From NCBI GenBank assembly GCA_015488875.1, contig WFMX01000024.1:1-5777 (forward strand): DNA of 5,777 nt. The letters are read 5' to 3'. Each line of letters starts with the position of its first letter. Position 1 is the first letter of the stretch. Below are positions 1 through 5,727 of the stretch, one piece after another. Position numbers and translations under genes: made by a program. This DNA comes from Campylobacterota bacterium (GTDB taxonomy: Bacteria > Campylobacterota > Campylobacteria > Campylobacterales > Sulfurovaceae). A model generated the notes under the pieces. It saw only the letters and a list, made by a program, of their open reading frames with translations. It was not told the DNA's origin and made no database searches.

Positions 1-1
1 A

Positions 2-355
2 GAAAGACGAGGAAAAGTAGTTTGCATGCTATCAAGTGTAGTATTAAATATTCCACCAAAAGCACTCGCTCACTACACAACGATCAAATATGCTATGTTG
101 GGCTTGGTCAAGTCACTAGCGAGTGAATACGCTGACAAAAACATACAGATCAATGCAGTATCTCCATCGATGATAGAAACAAAGTTTTTAGATAATATAA
201 ATAAAAAGTTTATTGAGCTAAGTGCCTATAACCATCCACTCAAAAGAAATGCTATCGTGGAAGATATAACACCTGTTATCAAAATGCTCCTATCCAAAGA
301 GTCCGACTATATCAATGGGATCAACATCCCTATAACAGGAGGCAGTGCTTTCTGA
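2..355 (+). CDS. Short-chain dehydrogenase/reductase (SDR), 3' half, partial
   Basis: The reading frame is open from base 2, so the gene starts upstream; 117 codons remain of a family that usually has about 240-250. The ATG at 26 is internal, because the codons before it (…GKVVCML) form the SDR beta-5 strand. Visible motifs are the beta-5 serine region (LSSV), the catalytic YTTIK (YxxxK; Tyr at 74-76, Lys at 86-88), the following INAVSPSMIETKF (N-x-V-x-P segment after beta-6) and the C-terminal ITGGSAF typical of FabG-like enzymes. SDRs of this kind reduce or oxidise carbonyl/hydroxyl groups with NAD(P)H in the cytosol. The Rossmann glycine motif lies outside the window, so cofactor preference cannot be read. 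The stop overlaps the MBOAT start by one base (TGATG). By context it may make or modify an acyl or sugar precursor for the acylation genes downstream; that role is inference. It could equally be a 3-oxoacyl-ACP-reductase-like enzyme or a nucleotide-sugar SDR. Confidence 0.88.
   Translation, partial: ERRGKVVCMLSSVVLNIPPKALAHYTTIKYAMLGLVKSLASEYADKNIQINAVSPSMIETKFLDNINKKFIELSAYNHPLKRNAIVEDITPVIKMLLSKESDYINGINIPITGGSAF
337..342 (+). promoter_or_regulatory. Ribosome binding site for the MBOAT gene, inside the SDR end
   Basis: A full AGGAGG lies within the codons for the terminal Gly-Gly of the SDR, 12 bases before the ATG at 355. The spacing is longer than the usual 5-9. Together with the TGATG stop/start overlap, this suggests translation of the MBOAT gene is at least partly coupled to termination of the SDR. 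Confidence 0.5.
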
Positions 356-1758
356 TGTTATTTAACAGCCATGAGTTTATTTTTCTCTTTTTGCCGATAT
401 CCTTTTTTGTCTACTTCTATCTCAACCACAAAAGAGTCACTATCGCTTCAAAAGTTTGGCTGATTGTTGTAAGTCTATTTTTTTATGGTTGGTGGAATAG
501 TAGCTATCTACTACTTATAATTGGCTCTGTAGTGTTCAATTACATTGCGACCAATATGATCGTAGCATATGACGAAACAAAAGAGCAATATCTATCAAAA
601 AAGGTACTCTTTTTGATGACTCTATGTTTCAACATCTCCCTTTTAGTTTACTTCAAATATATGGACTTTTTCATAGTCAATACCAATGCCCTTTTTGGTC
701 TCGATATGACGCTCATGCACCTTGCACTCCCCTTGGCAATCAGTTTTTTCACACTACAGCAAATCGCATTTTTAGTAGATAGCTATGAGGGCTTAGTAAA
801 AGAGAAGAGTTTTTTGGACTACACGATATTTGTCATATTTTTCCCACAACTGATAGCAGGTCCTATCGTACACCATAGTGATATGATGCCACAGTTCGCC
901 AATGTCAAAAACAAAGCAAAAAACTACAAAAATATAGCATTAGGACTCTTCATATTTTCGATAGGTCTATTCAAAAAGGTAGTCCTAGCTGATACATTTG
1001 CTATCTGGGCGACTTATGGTTTCGATACTGCTCCTACACTCCACCTCTTTGAAGCTTGGGTGACAAGTCTATCATATTCGTTTCAACTCTATTTTGATTT
1101 TAGTGGATATACCGATATGGCTATAGGTGCTGCACTTTTGTTCAATATCAAACTACCAATCAACTTCAATAGCCCCTATAAGGCTACAGGTATGATTGAT
1201 TTTTGGCAAAGATGGCATATGACTCTTACAAATTTCATAACAATATATATTTACACTCCAATTATTAGATCATTTGAGAGATTGACATTTCATAAAGCGA
1301 TGTTTGCTACCCTAGTCACTTTTTTGATAGCAGGTCTTTGGCATGGTGCTTCATGGATGTTTGTCATATTTGGTGGACTCAATGGAGTTGGATTGGTCAT
1401 CAACCACTATTGGAAGAGGAGTAAAAAACAAATCAATAGTCTGTTGGCTTGGTTTATCACATTCAACTTTATCAACATCTCATTTGTATTTTTCAGAGCA
1501 AAAGAGTGGGATGATGCTATGAAAGTGTTGAATGGTATGGTCTCCATAGGTGATCCTCTACACTCTCTAAATCTACTACAACTTTTAGCCATCATTTTAA
1601 CATTTATACTTATTTTGCTATTTGGAAACTCTTCAAAGTACCTAGAGCGATTTCATTTTACAACGACAAAGGCACTCTATCTAGCCCTCTTGTTTTTTAT
1701 CTCTTTTGGGGTTGCCGAGATTAGGAGTTCGAGTGAATTTATCTATTTTAACTTCTAA
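355..1758 (+). CDS. MBOAT family membrane O-acyltransferase (AlgI/PatA/DltB-like)
   Basis: A 467-residue polytopic membrane protein, full length for AlgI-like MBOATs. Hydrophobic segments run almost throughout. Family landmarks occur in order: N-terminal FNSHEFIFLFLPI, FPQLIAGPIVH (163-173), YFDFSGYTDMAIG (246-258) followed by LPINFNSPY, DFWQRWHMTL (282-291, conserved His288), GLWHGASWMFVIFGGLNG (328-345, with His330 the expected catalytic histidine), FVFFRA (377-382) and the C-terminal EFIYFNF. Known family members pass an acyl group, usually acetyl, across the inner membrane to a glycan (alginate, peptidoglycan, cellulose) or teichoic acid. The gene immediately downstream encodes an SGNH protein, the normal extracytoplasmic partner. 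The TGATG overlap with the SDR and the 26-base overlap with the SGNH gene indicate one operon. The acceptor polymer cannot be deduced from the sequence. The family call is secure; the 'alginate' label often attached to such proteins is not justified here. Confidence 0.95.
   Translation: MLFNSHEFIFLFLPISFFVYFYLNHKRVTIASKVWLIVVSLFFYGWWNSSYLLLIIGSVVFNYIATNMIVAYDETKEQYLSKKVLFLMTLCFNISLLVYFKYMDFFIVNTNALFGLDMTLMHLALPLAISFFTLQQIAFLVDSYEGLVKEKSFLDYTIFVIFFPQLIAGPIVHHSDMMPQFANVKNKAKNYKNIALGLFIFSIGLFKKVVLADTFAIWATYGFDTAPTLHLFEAWVTSLSYSFQLYFDFSGYTDMAIGAALLFNIKLPINFNSPYKATGMIDFWQRWHMTLTNFITIYIYTPIIRSFERLTFHKAMFATLVTFLIAGLWHGASWMFVIFGGLNGVGLVINHYWKRSKKQINSLLAWFITFNFINISFVFFRAKEWDDAMKVLNGMVSIGDPLHSLNLLQLLAIILTFILILLFGNSSKYLERFHFTTTKALYLALLFFISFGVAEIRSSSEFIYFNF
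1723..1727 (+). promoter_or_regulatory. Shine-Dalgarno AGGAG that sets the GTG start of the SGNH gene
   Basis: AGGAG lies five bases before a GTG at 1733, inside the last codons of the MBOAT gene. An in-frame TTG at 1706 would add nine residues but has no comparable ribosome binding site, so the GTG is the preferred start. Confidence 0.65.
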
Positions 1759-2776
1759 TAGAAGCAAGATTTTATTTGCCTTTGTGCTATTCATACTATT
1801 CACTATCTTCTACACAGTGGCGCTACAGCAATACATATACTACAAAACTACAACAACCTTTTGGTACGAAGACAAGATATCCAAATCATATCATTTTGAA
1901 AAGAGAGAGTTGTATGATTTAGACTATATATTTGTCGGTACAAGTCGCACTCTCTACCACATAAGTAGTGATATTTTCGCTCAAAGATCTATACAAATCT
2001 ACAACTTTGGCATACCATTTTTTACACTATATGAACATGCACTCTATGTGAAGCAGGCTATAGCACATAGACCAAAATCCATAGTGACAAGCCTCTCTAT
2101 CACCGACCTCTTTAAAGCACCATTCGTGAGCGATGATTTGACACTCACTGATATACGATCTATCTTCAAGACCCAATCATACAAAGCGAAATCCCAATCA
2201 CTACTCTACTATATGAAGAATATCACCGAATCACTAAGAGAGAGGGATGCGAACTATCTGAAGCGAGACATTGCGGACTATTTCGAGAGAGCGTATATCT
2301 ACAAAGGTAGAGTAAAAACCAAAGATTATAGTGATTTTTCAAGTGATTGTGGCATTTTTGAGATGAAGAGCATCTCTCGCAAACGACAAGTTGCCAGATA
2401 CACCAACGGAGACTCTATCATCTATGGCGAGGGTAGTATGCCGACAGAGGAGAAAAAACTATATTTTACAAAAGAGCTGACCACCCCAGACACAGATGCC
2501 ATCAATTATATCAATGGTTTGATAGACGATATCAAGCGACATGATATAGTGCCAATAATTATCTTCGAGCCAATCTACCACAACAACTACAGCTATGATC
2601 TCAAATCCATAGGAGAAAAACTCCATACGACAAATACTATAGACTTGACAAATTACAAGATAAAAAATACTTCATGGGCTGACGAACAACACTTAAACAA
2701 CAGTGGGAGATTGGAGTATTCACGACACTTATTGGATATCCTTCAGCACAACCGTGTTGTCGTCCGAGGTCATTGA
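1733..2776 (+). CDS. Membrane-anchored SGNH-like O-acylation partner protein (AlgJ/DltD/PatB-like)
   Basis: 347 residues from the GTG start. One uncleaved N-terminal membrane anchor (about 12-32) follows a short basic N-terminus, which places the rest in the periplasm. The body has the SGNH pattern: DYIFVGTSRTLYHI with Ser71 in GTSR as the likely nucleophile (block I), NFGIPF with Gly93 (block II), SLSITDLF (118-127) at the block III position, and WADEQHLNNSGRLEYSRHL near the C-terminus with Asp317 and His320 as the DxxH pair (block V). In characterised systems such proteins take the acyl group delivered by the MBOAT and transfer it to the glycan. Overlap with the MBOAT gene by 26 bases supports a matched pair. 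Overall similarity to named families looks weak beyond the catalytic blocks, so donor, acceptor and transferase-versus-esterase activity are unknown. A TTG start at 1706 is possible but less likely. Confidence 0.82.
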   Translation: MNLSILTSNRSKILFAFVLFILFTIFYTVALQQYIYYKTTTTFWYEDKISKSYHFEKRELYDLDYIFVGTSRTLYHISSDIFAQRSIQIYNFGIPFFTLYEHALYVKQAIAHRPKSIVTSLSITDLFKAPFVSDDLTLTDIRSIFKTQSYKAKSQSLLYYMKNITESLRERDANYLKRDIADYFERAYIYKGRVKTKDYSDFSSDCGIFEMKSISRKRQVARYTNGDSIIYGEGSMPTEEKKLYFTKELTTPDTDAINYINGLIDDIKRHDIVPIIIFEPIYHNNYSYDLKSIGEKLHTTNTIDLTNYKIKNTSWADEQHLNNSGRLEYSRHLLDILQHNRVVVRGH

Positions 2777-2898
2777 TGATGTACTTGCTTTGTTTAAAAG
2801 AGGCAGAACAGTCATCAAGATATTATTTCTAAGCTCTCAAACCCATCATAAATACGCTATAATACAGAAACCAGAAACCAGAAACCAAAAGGATCCCC
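2777..2898 (+). promoter_or_regulatory. Intergenic leader with TATAAT box (2858-2863) and RBS (2889-2893) for the rpn gene
   Basis: This 122-base gap separates the acylation operon from the rpn gene. A perfect TATAAT is at 2858-2863 in the context ACGCTATAATAC, but I see no convincing -35 about 17 bases upstream, which is common in AT-rich Campylobacterota-like genomes. AAAAGGA precedes the ATG at 2899 by five bases. Transcription would start near 2870, inside the CAGAAAC repeat. No clear terminator for the upstream operon is visible, so some read-through into rpn is possible. Confidence 0.55.
2865..2885 (+). repeat. Three exact tandem CAGAAAC heptamers in the rpn leader
   Basis: CAGAAAC occurs three times head to tail, followed by a degenerate fourth unit CAAAAGG (2886-2892) that contains the ribosome binding site. 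The array fills the space between the TATAAT box and the Shine-Dalgarno, so it would form most of the mRNA leader. Confidence 0.85.
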
Positions 2899-3756
2899 AT
2901 GCACTTCCTCAACCTAAAAACAGACTATGCATTCAAAAAAGTATTTGGTTCATCAAACTCAAAAGGCATACTCAAGAGCTTTCTCAACTCTACACTAGAG
3001 CTACCATCTCCTATAGAGAGTCTCACTATAGAAGATCCATACAATGTACCCAAGCTCAAAGGTATGAAAGAGACTACAGTAGATGTAAAAGCTCTACTAG
3101 CTGATGAGACTAAAGTGATCATAGAGATGCAGATACTCAATCACGATGGATTTGAGAGTCGCATACTCTACAACACAGCAAAGAACTACGCCAACCAACT
3201 AGACAAGGGCAAACACTACAAACTACTCAACCCTGTCATAGCACTCACTATAGTCAACTTCAAAATGTTCTCATTTGATAAATACAAATCTATATTTAAA
3301 CTACTAGAAAAAGAGAACTTCACAGAGTATAAGGATGATATACAACTACAGTTTATAGAACTTCCCAAATTTACCAAGTCATTAGAGGAGTGTGAAACCA
3401 TAGAAGACAAATGGATATACTTCATCAAAAACGCAGAAGAGTTAGATGTAGCTCCTGCATTTAAAGACCCAAATCTCAAAGAGGCACTCGACATAGCCAA
3501 CAGAGCCACTATGACCAAAGAGGAGCTAGAAGTACAAGACAAACGAGAAGAGTTCATCTCTATCCAAAAGAGTGCTATAGAAAAAGCAAAGAGAGAGGGT
3601 AGAGAAGAGGGTAGAGAGCTTGAAAAGCTTGAGTCTGAAAAAAAAATCAATAAAGAGAAGTTGGAGATAGCCAAAAATCTCAAAAAAGCTGGAGTAGATG
3701 ATGAGACTATCGCTACTGTGACAGGATTGGGTAGAAAGGTGATAGAGGGGGCATAG
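2899..3756 (+). CDS. Rpn family recombination-promoting nuclease / PDDEXK_2 'putative transposase'
   Basis: 285 residues, complete for this family. The N-terminus has the hallmark LKTDYAFKKVFGSSNSKGIL (6-25). The PD-(D/E)XK core follows: Asp62 in VDVKA and the EMQ motif with Glu76 and Gln78 after a hydrophobic strand. Then comes SRILYNTAKNYANQLDKGKHY (88-107) and the NPVIALTIVNFKMF strand (111-124), all standard for PDDEXK_2. The C-terminal third is charged and helical (KREGREEGRELEKLESEKK, about 231-249) and ends in a small helical domain, AKNLKKAGVDDETIATVTGLG (258-278), seen in most members. Family members are DNA endonucleases that stimulate RecA-independent recombination in E. coli, and some are reported to act in phage defence. 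Core residues appear intact, so the enzyme may be active. I see no terminal inverted repeats, so it is not a recognisable insertion sequence. It has its own TATAAT box and converges on ygiQ. Confidence 0.92.
   Translation: MHFLNLKTDYAFKKVFGSSNSKGILKSFLNSTLELPSPIESLTIEDPYNVPKLKGMKETTVDVKALLADETKVIIEMQILNHDGFESRILYNTAKNYANQLDKGKHYKLLNPVIALTIVNFKMFSFDKYKSIFKLLEKENFTEYKDDIQLQFIELPKFTKSLEECETIEDKWIYFIKNAEELDVAPAFKDPNLKEALDIANRATMTKEELEVQDKREEFISIQKSAIEKAKREGREEGRELEKLESEKKINKEKLEIAKNLKKAGVDDETIATVTGLGRKVIEGA
3594..3617 (+). repeat. Perfect 12-bp in-frame tandem duplication in rpn
   Basis: AGAGGGTAGAGA occurs twice with no gap, encoding the EGRE-EGRE part of REGREEGRE (residues 232-240). Because the unit is four codons long, gain or loss of a copy keeps the frame and only alters the length of the charged linker helix. 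Confidence 0.85.
3638..3646 (+). repeat. A9 homopolymer inside rpn
   Basis: Nine consecutive A residues span codons 247-250 (E-K-K-I). Loss of one A gives a stop after about 256 residues, and gain of one gives a stop after about 251. Both remove the C-terminal helical domain while leaving the nuclease core. Confidence 0.85.
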
Positions 3757-3760
3757 TTTT

Positions 3761-3780
3761 AGGGAGGTGTCTACCTCTTT
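3761..3780 (+). terminator. Short hairpin after rpn, overlapping the ygiQ stop codon
   Basis: GAGGT (3764-3768), a four-base loop, then ACCTC (3773-3777) form a perfect 5-bp stem. Two G-T pairs and one A-T pair can extend it to 8 bp. On the + strand it runs into CTTTTGCTGTTTT, a modest T-rich tail, so it could end rpn transcripts. On the - strand the stem is followed by AAAACTATG, which gives no T-tract, so it is not a good ygiQ terminator. The ygiQ stop straddles the loop and stem. Confidence 0.4.
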
Positions 3781-5510
3781 TGCTGTTTTCCGTATCTACT
3801 GTGCTTACTGTATGAATTGTGGCTAACTTTTTGTGTCACTATATCTTTTTGCTCCTGCTTTTTGCTTTGGTCTTTCTCTACGAATATTGGTTTGCGACTC
3901 CATGGGTCTAGCTCAGTGTAGTACATGAGTGTAGAGTAGGTGGATGGGGTAGGAATGAATACTTGCACCTGTTCTGGATTTAGCTTCAGCTCTTTGTTTG
4001 CAAAATTTTTGAGGCTCCTCATATCATCCATTTGACTACCTGGATGGGCTGCTATGAGATAGTAGGTGAGAAACTGCTTTTTCCCTGATTTTTTATTTAG
4101 GTTGTCAAAGTTCTGCTTGAAGTTAGTGAGTGTCTCTTTGTTTGGCTTACCCATGAGCTTGAGTATCTTATCTTCTGTATGCTCGGGAGCTACCTTCATC
4201 TGCCCTGAGATATGGTGATCTACTAGAGTTTTGAGATATGATTGTCCATACTTTTTGTCTTCATTTATGAGGTCATATCTGATGCCACTATTTACAAATA
4301 CCTTCTTGACATGTGGCAACTCTCTGATCTCTTTGAGCATATCTATCTGTGGCTTGTGGTCTGGCTTGAGAGCTGGGCAGACTGTGGAGCTGGTGCATGC
4401 TATGTCTAGGCAGACTCCACTTTTCATCTTTTTGTTGCATTCGTACCCATACATGTTGGCAGTGGCTCCACCTACATCATTGATGATACCTTTGAAATCT
4501 TTGTGTTTCTGGAAGGCATCTATCTCATCTACTATAGATTTCTGGCTTCTACTCCTGATGGTTCGCCCTTGGTGTACAGAGATAGCACAGAAGTTACACT
4601 CACCATAACAACCGTGGTGTGTGGTGACTGAGAACTGTATAGTCTGTAGTGCTTTGACCTCTCCTTGTACCTTATAGTATGGGTGGACATCTCGCTCATA
4701 TTTGAAGTTGTAAACTCTATCTATCTCCTCTTCGTCCATGTACTCTTGTGGGGGATTTTGGATGAGCCATCTACTATCTTGAAGTTGACACAAGCCCTTG
4801 GATATGAGTGGCTCATTGTTGTTATAAAACTGATGAAATGCGTTGATAAATTCTTTTTTGTCAGACTTGCAGAGATCAAAAGATGGAAGCTCTATATACC
4901 CCTCTTTTGGCTCCTTAGCTATATAGCAGATACCCTGTATCTCTCTATAGTCGCTATCGCTTTTTAGGGCATCTGCTACCTCCACTATACTCTTCTCTGC
5001 CATGCCATAGATCAATATATCTGCTTTGGCATCAAAAAGTAGAGACTTTCGTAGTTTGTTGCTCCAATAGTCATAGTGTGCCACCCTCCTCAAACTAGCC
5101 TCTATGCCGCCTAGCACTATAGGGACTGTATTTTTAAAGTTTTTGCGTATATGGTTTACATATTTGATGCTAGCACGATCGGGGCGACGATCATTGGTGA
5201 TGCCTGGGGTGAAGTCATCCTGCTTTCTGAACTTCTTGGTGGCAGTATAGTTGGCTACCATGCTATCTACCAATCCAGCACTCACACCCCAAAAGAGCTT
5301 CGGCTCACCCAATCTAGTGATATCGTCATCATTTGAGATATCAGGCTGAGCTATCACACCGACTCTGTAACCTCTGTCAAGTAACACTTTGCCCACTATG
5401 GCTATGCCATTATATGGGGTATCTATATATGTATCGCCACTGACGAGTATCACATCTAGCTCACTCCAGTCTAACTTTTGCAACTCTTTTTTGGTGGTGG
5501 GTAAAAACAT
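3771..5510 (-). CDS. ygiQ: YgiQ family (UPF0313) radical SAM protein
   Basis: 579 residues from the ATG at 5510. A GTG at 5513 would add one residue but sits only three bases from the GGGGG Shine-Dalgarno, against six for the ATG. The N-terminal YgiQ domain is clear: LPTTKKELQKLDW, DVILVSGDTYIDTPYNGIAI, VGVIAQPD, FWGVSAGLVDSM, then RPDRASIKY, GGIEASLRRVAHYDYW (134-149). The radical SAM core begins at FSVTTHHGCYGECNFCA with CxxxCxxC cysteines 301, 305 and 308, the ligands for a 4Fe-4S cluster and S-adenosylmethionine. GRTIRSRSQKSI, NDVGGATANMYG, KVAPEHTEDKILKLMGKP and YYLIAAHPG follow. Additional cysteines at 358, 367, 372 and 378 are also found in E. coli YgiQ. The family's reaction is not established. 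E. coli YgiQ is about 740 residues; this version lacks an internal insert and most of the long C-terminal extension, and ends in a basic tail (KHSRYGKQQKR). The reading frame is intact, so the short form looks natural. Confidence 0.95.
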   Translation of the reverse strand: MFLPTTKKELQKLDWSELDVILVSGDTYIDTPYNGIAIVGKVLLDRGYRVGVIAQPDISNDDDITRLGEPKLFWGVSAGLVDSMVANYTATKKFRKQDDFTPGITNDRRPDRASIKYVNHIRKNFKNTVPIVLGGIEASLRRVAHYDYWSNKLRKSLLFDAKADILIYGMAEKSIVEVADALKSDSDYREIQGICYIAKEPKEGYIELPSFDLCKSDKKEFINAFHQFYNNNEPLISKGLCQLQDSRWLIQNPPQEYMDEEEIDRVYNFKYERDVHPYYKVQGEVKALQTIQFSVTTHHGCYGECNFCAISVHQGRTIRSRSQKSIVDEIDAFQKHKDFKGIINDVGGATANMYGYECNKKMKSGVCLDIACTSSTVCPALKPDHKPQIDMLKEIRELPHVKKVFVNSGIRYDLINEDKKYGQSYLKTLVDHHISGQMKVAPEHTEDKILKLMGKPNKETLTNFKQNFDNLNKKSGKKQFLTYYLIAAHPGSQMDDMRSLKNFANKELKLNPEQVQVFIPTPSTYSTLMYYTELDPWSRKPIFVEKDQSKKQEQKDIVTQKVSHNSYSKHSRYGKQQKR

Positions 5511-5516
5511 CACTAT

Positions 5517-5524
5517 CCCCCTTT
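5517..5524 (-). promoter_or_regulatory. Strong Shine-Dalgarno for ygiQ
   Basis: On the - strand AAAGGGGG lies six bases before the ATG at 5510 and three before the GTG at 5513, which decides in favour of the ATG. Confidence 0.6.
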
Positions 5525-5538
5525 GGATTTGTCATAGG

Positions 5539-5567
5539 AGTATACTTGTTTTGATGGGTTTTGTCAA
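5539..5567 (-). promoter_or_regulatory. Sigma-70-type promoter for ygiQ
   Basis: On the - strand TTGACA (5567-5562) is followed after exactly 17 bases by TATACT (5544-5539). The transcript would begin near 5532, about 20 bases before the ygiQ start, leaving just enough leader for the Shine-Dalgarno. The -35 overlaps a TGACAAA heptamer (5566-5560), and a second TGACAAA (5534-5528) sits at the expected start point; both match the arm of the operators in front of the divergent gene. Confidence 0.65.
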
Positions 5568-5616
5568 ATCGGATAATTACAAGCTGATTATTCGCAGAGG
5601 TACTATCTTGTATATA

Positions 5617-5637
5617 TGATCCTGTATTTTAGGATCA
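5617..5637. repeat. Perfect 7-bp inverted repeat between the divergent promoters
   Basis: TGATCCT, a seven-base spacer, then AGGATCA. It lies about 30 bases upstream of the + strand -35 and 50 bases upstream of the ygiQ -35. No T-tract follows on either strand, so a protein-binding site is more plausible than a terminator. Confidence 0.55.
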
Positions 5638-5666
5638 ACTAGAGTAACTGTATCTGATATCTATAC

Positions 5667-5695
5667 TTGACAAAATAAAATTTGTCAGATATAAT
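5667..5695 (+). promoter_or_regulatory. Fully consensus sigma-70 promoter for the rightmost gene
   Basis: TTGACA (5667-5672) and TATAAT (5690-5695) are both perfect and separated by exactly 17 bases. Transcription should start around 5702, about 26 bases before the ATG at 5728. A promoter this strong normally needs repression, which fits the operator-like repeats laid over it. Confidence 0.8.
5668..5687. promoter_or_regulatory. Operator-like near-palindrome, copy 1
   Basis: TGACAAAATAAAATTTGTCA has 7-bp arms (TGACAAA/TTTGTCA) around a six-base centre. It covers five of the six -35 bases and most of the spacer, so a bound dimer would block RNA polymerase. The regulator is not identified. Confidence 0.7.
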
Positions 5696-5714
5696 GACAA
5701 AATAAAATTTGTCA
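5695..5714. promoter_or_regulatory. Operator-like near-palindrome, copy 2
   Basis: This copy is identical over all 20 bases to the copy at 5668-5687, 27 bases downstream. It starts on the last base of the -10 and covers the expected start point, ending where the AAAAGGA ribosome binding site begins. In RNA, the part downstream of the start point could also fold weakly next to the ribosome binding site. Confidence 0.7.
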
Positions 5715-5727
5715 AAAGGAATTATCT

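Noticed and set aside
26..355. A separate 109-residue gene starting at the ATG at 26
   Set aside because: The frame is open to the window edge and the residues before the ATG continue the SDR beta-5 motif, so this is the tail of a longer gene.
2748..2760. ACAAC-CGT-GTTGT as a terminator of the acylation operon
   Set aside because: It is only a 5-bp stem inside the SGNH coding region and has no T-tract after it.
2703..3104. A 133-codon + strand open frame spanning the intergenic gap
   Set aside because: It overlaps the SGNH C-terminus and the rpn N-terminus in another frame, crosses the CAGAAAC repeats, and its translation has no recognisable domain.
3216..3683. A 155-codon - strand open frame opposite rpn
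   Set aside because: The translation is a serine/leucine-rich artefact of the antisense of lysine/glutamate codons, and the rpn gene on the other strand has clear family motifs.
2777..3770. Insertion sequence around the 'putative transposase' gene
   Set aside because: I see no terminal inverted repeats or target duplication on either side, and the family name is historical: these proteins are nucleases not known to form standard insertion sequences.
4231..5336. Several + strand open frames opposite ygiQ
   Set aside because: They are antisense shadows of a strongly supported gene with no ribosome binding sites or domains of their own.
5668..5714. CRISPR array or replication iterons
   Set aside because: There are only two units, with a seven-base gap made of promoter sequence, and they coincide exactly with promoter elements, which fits operators better.
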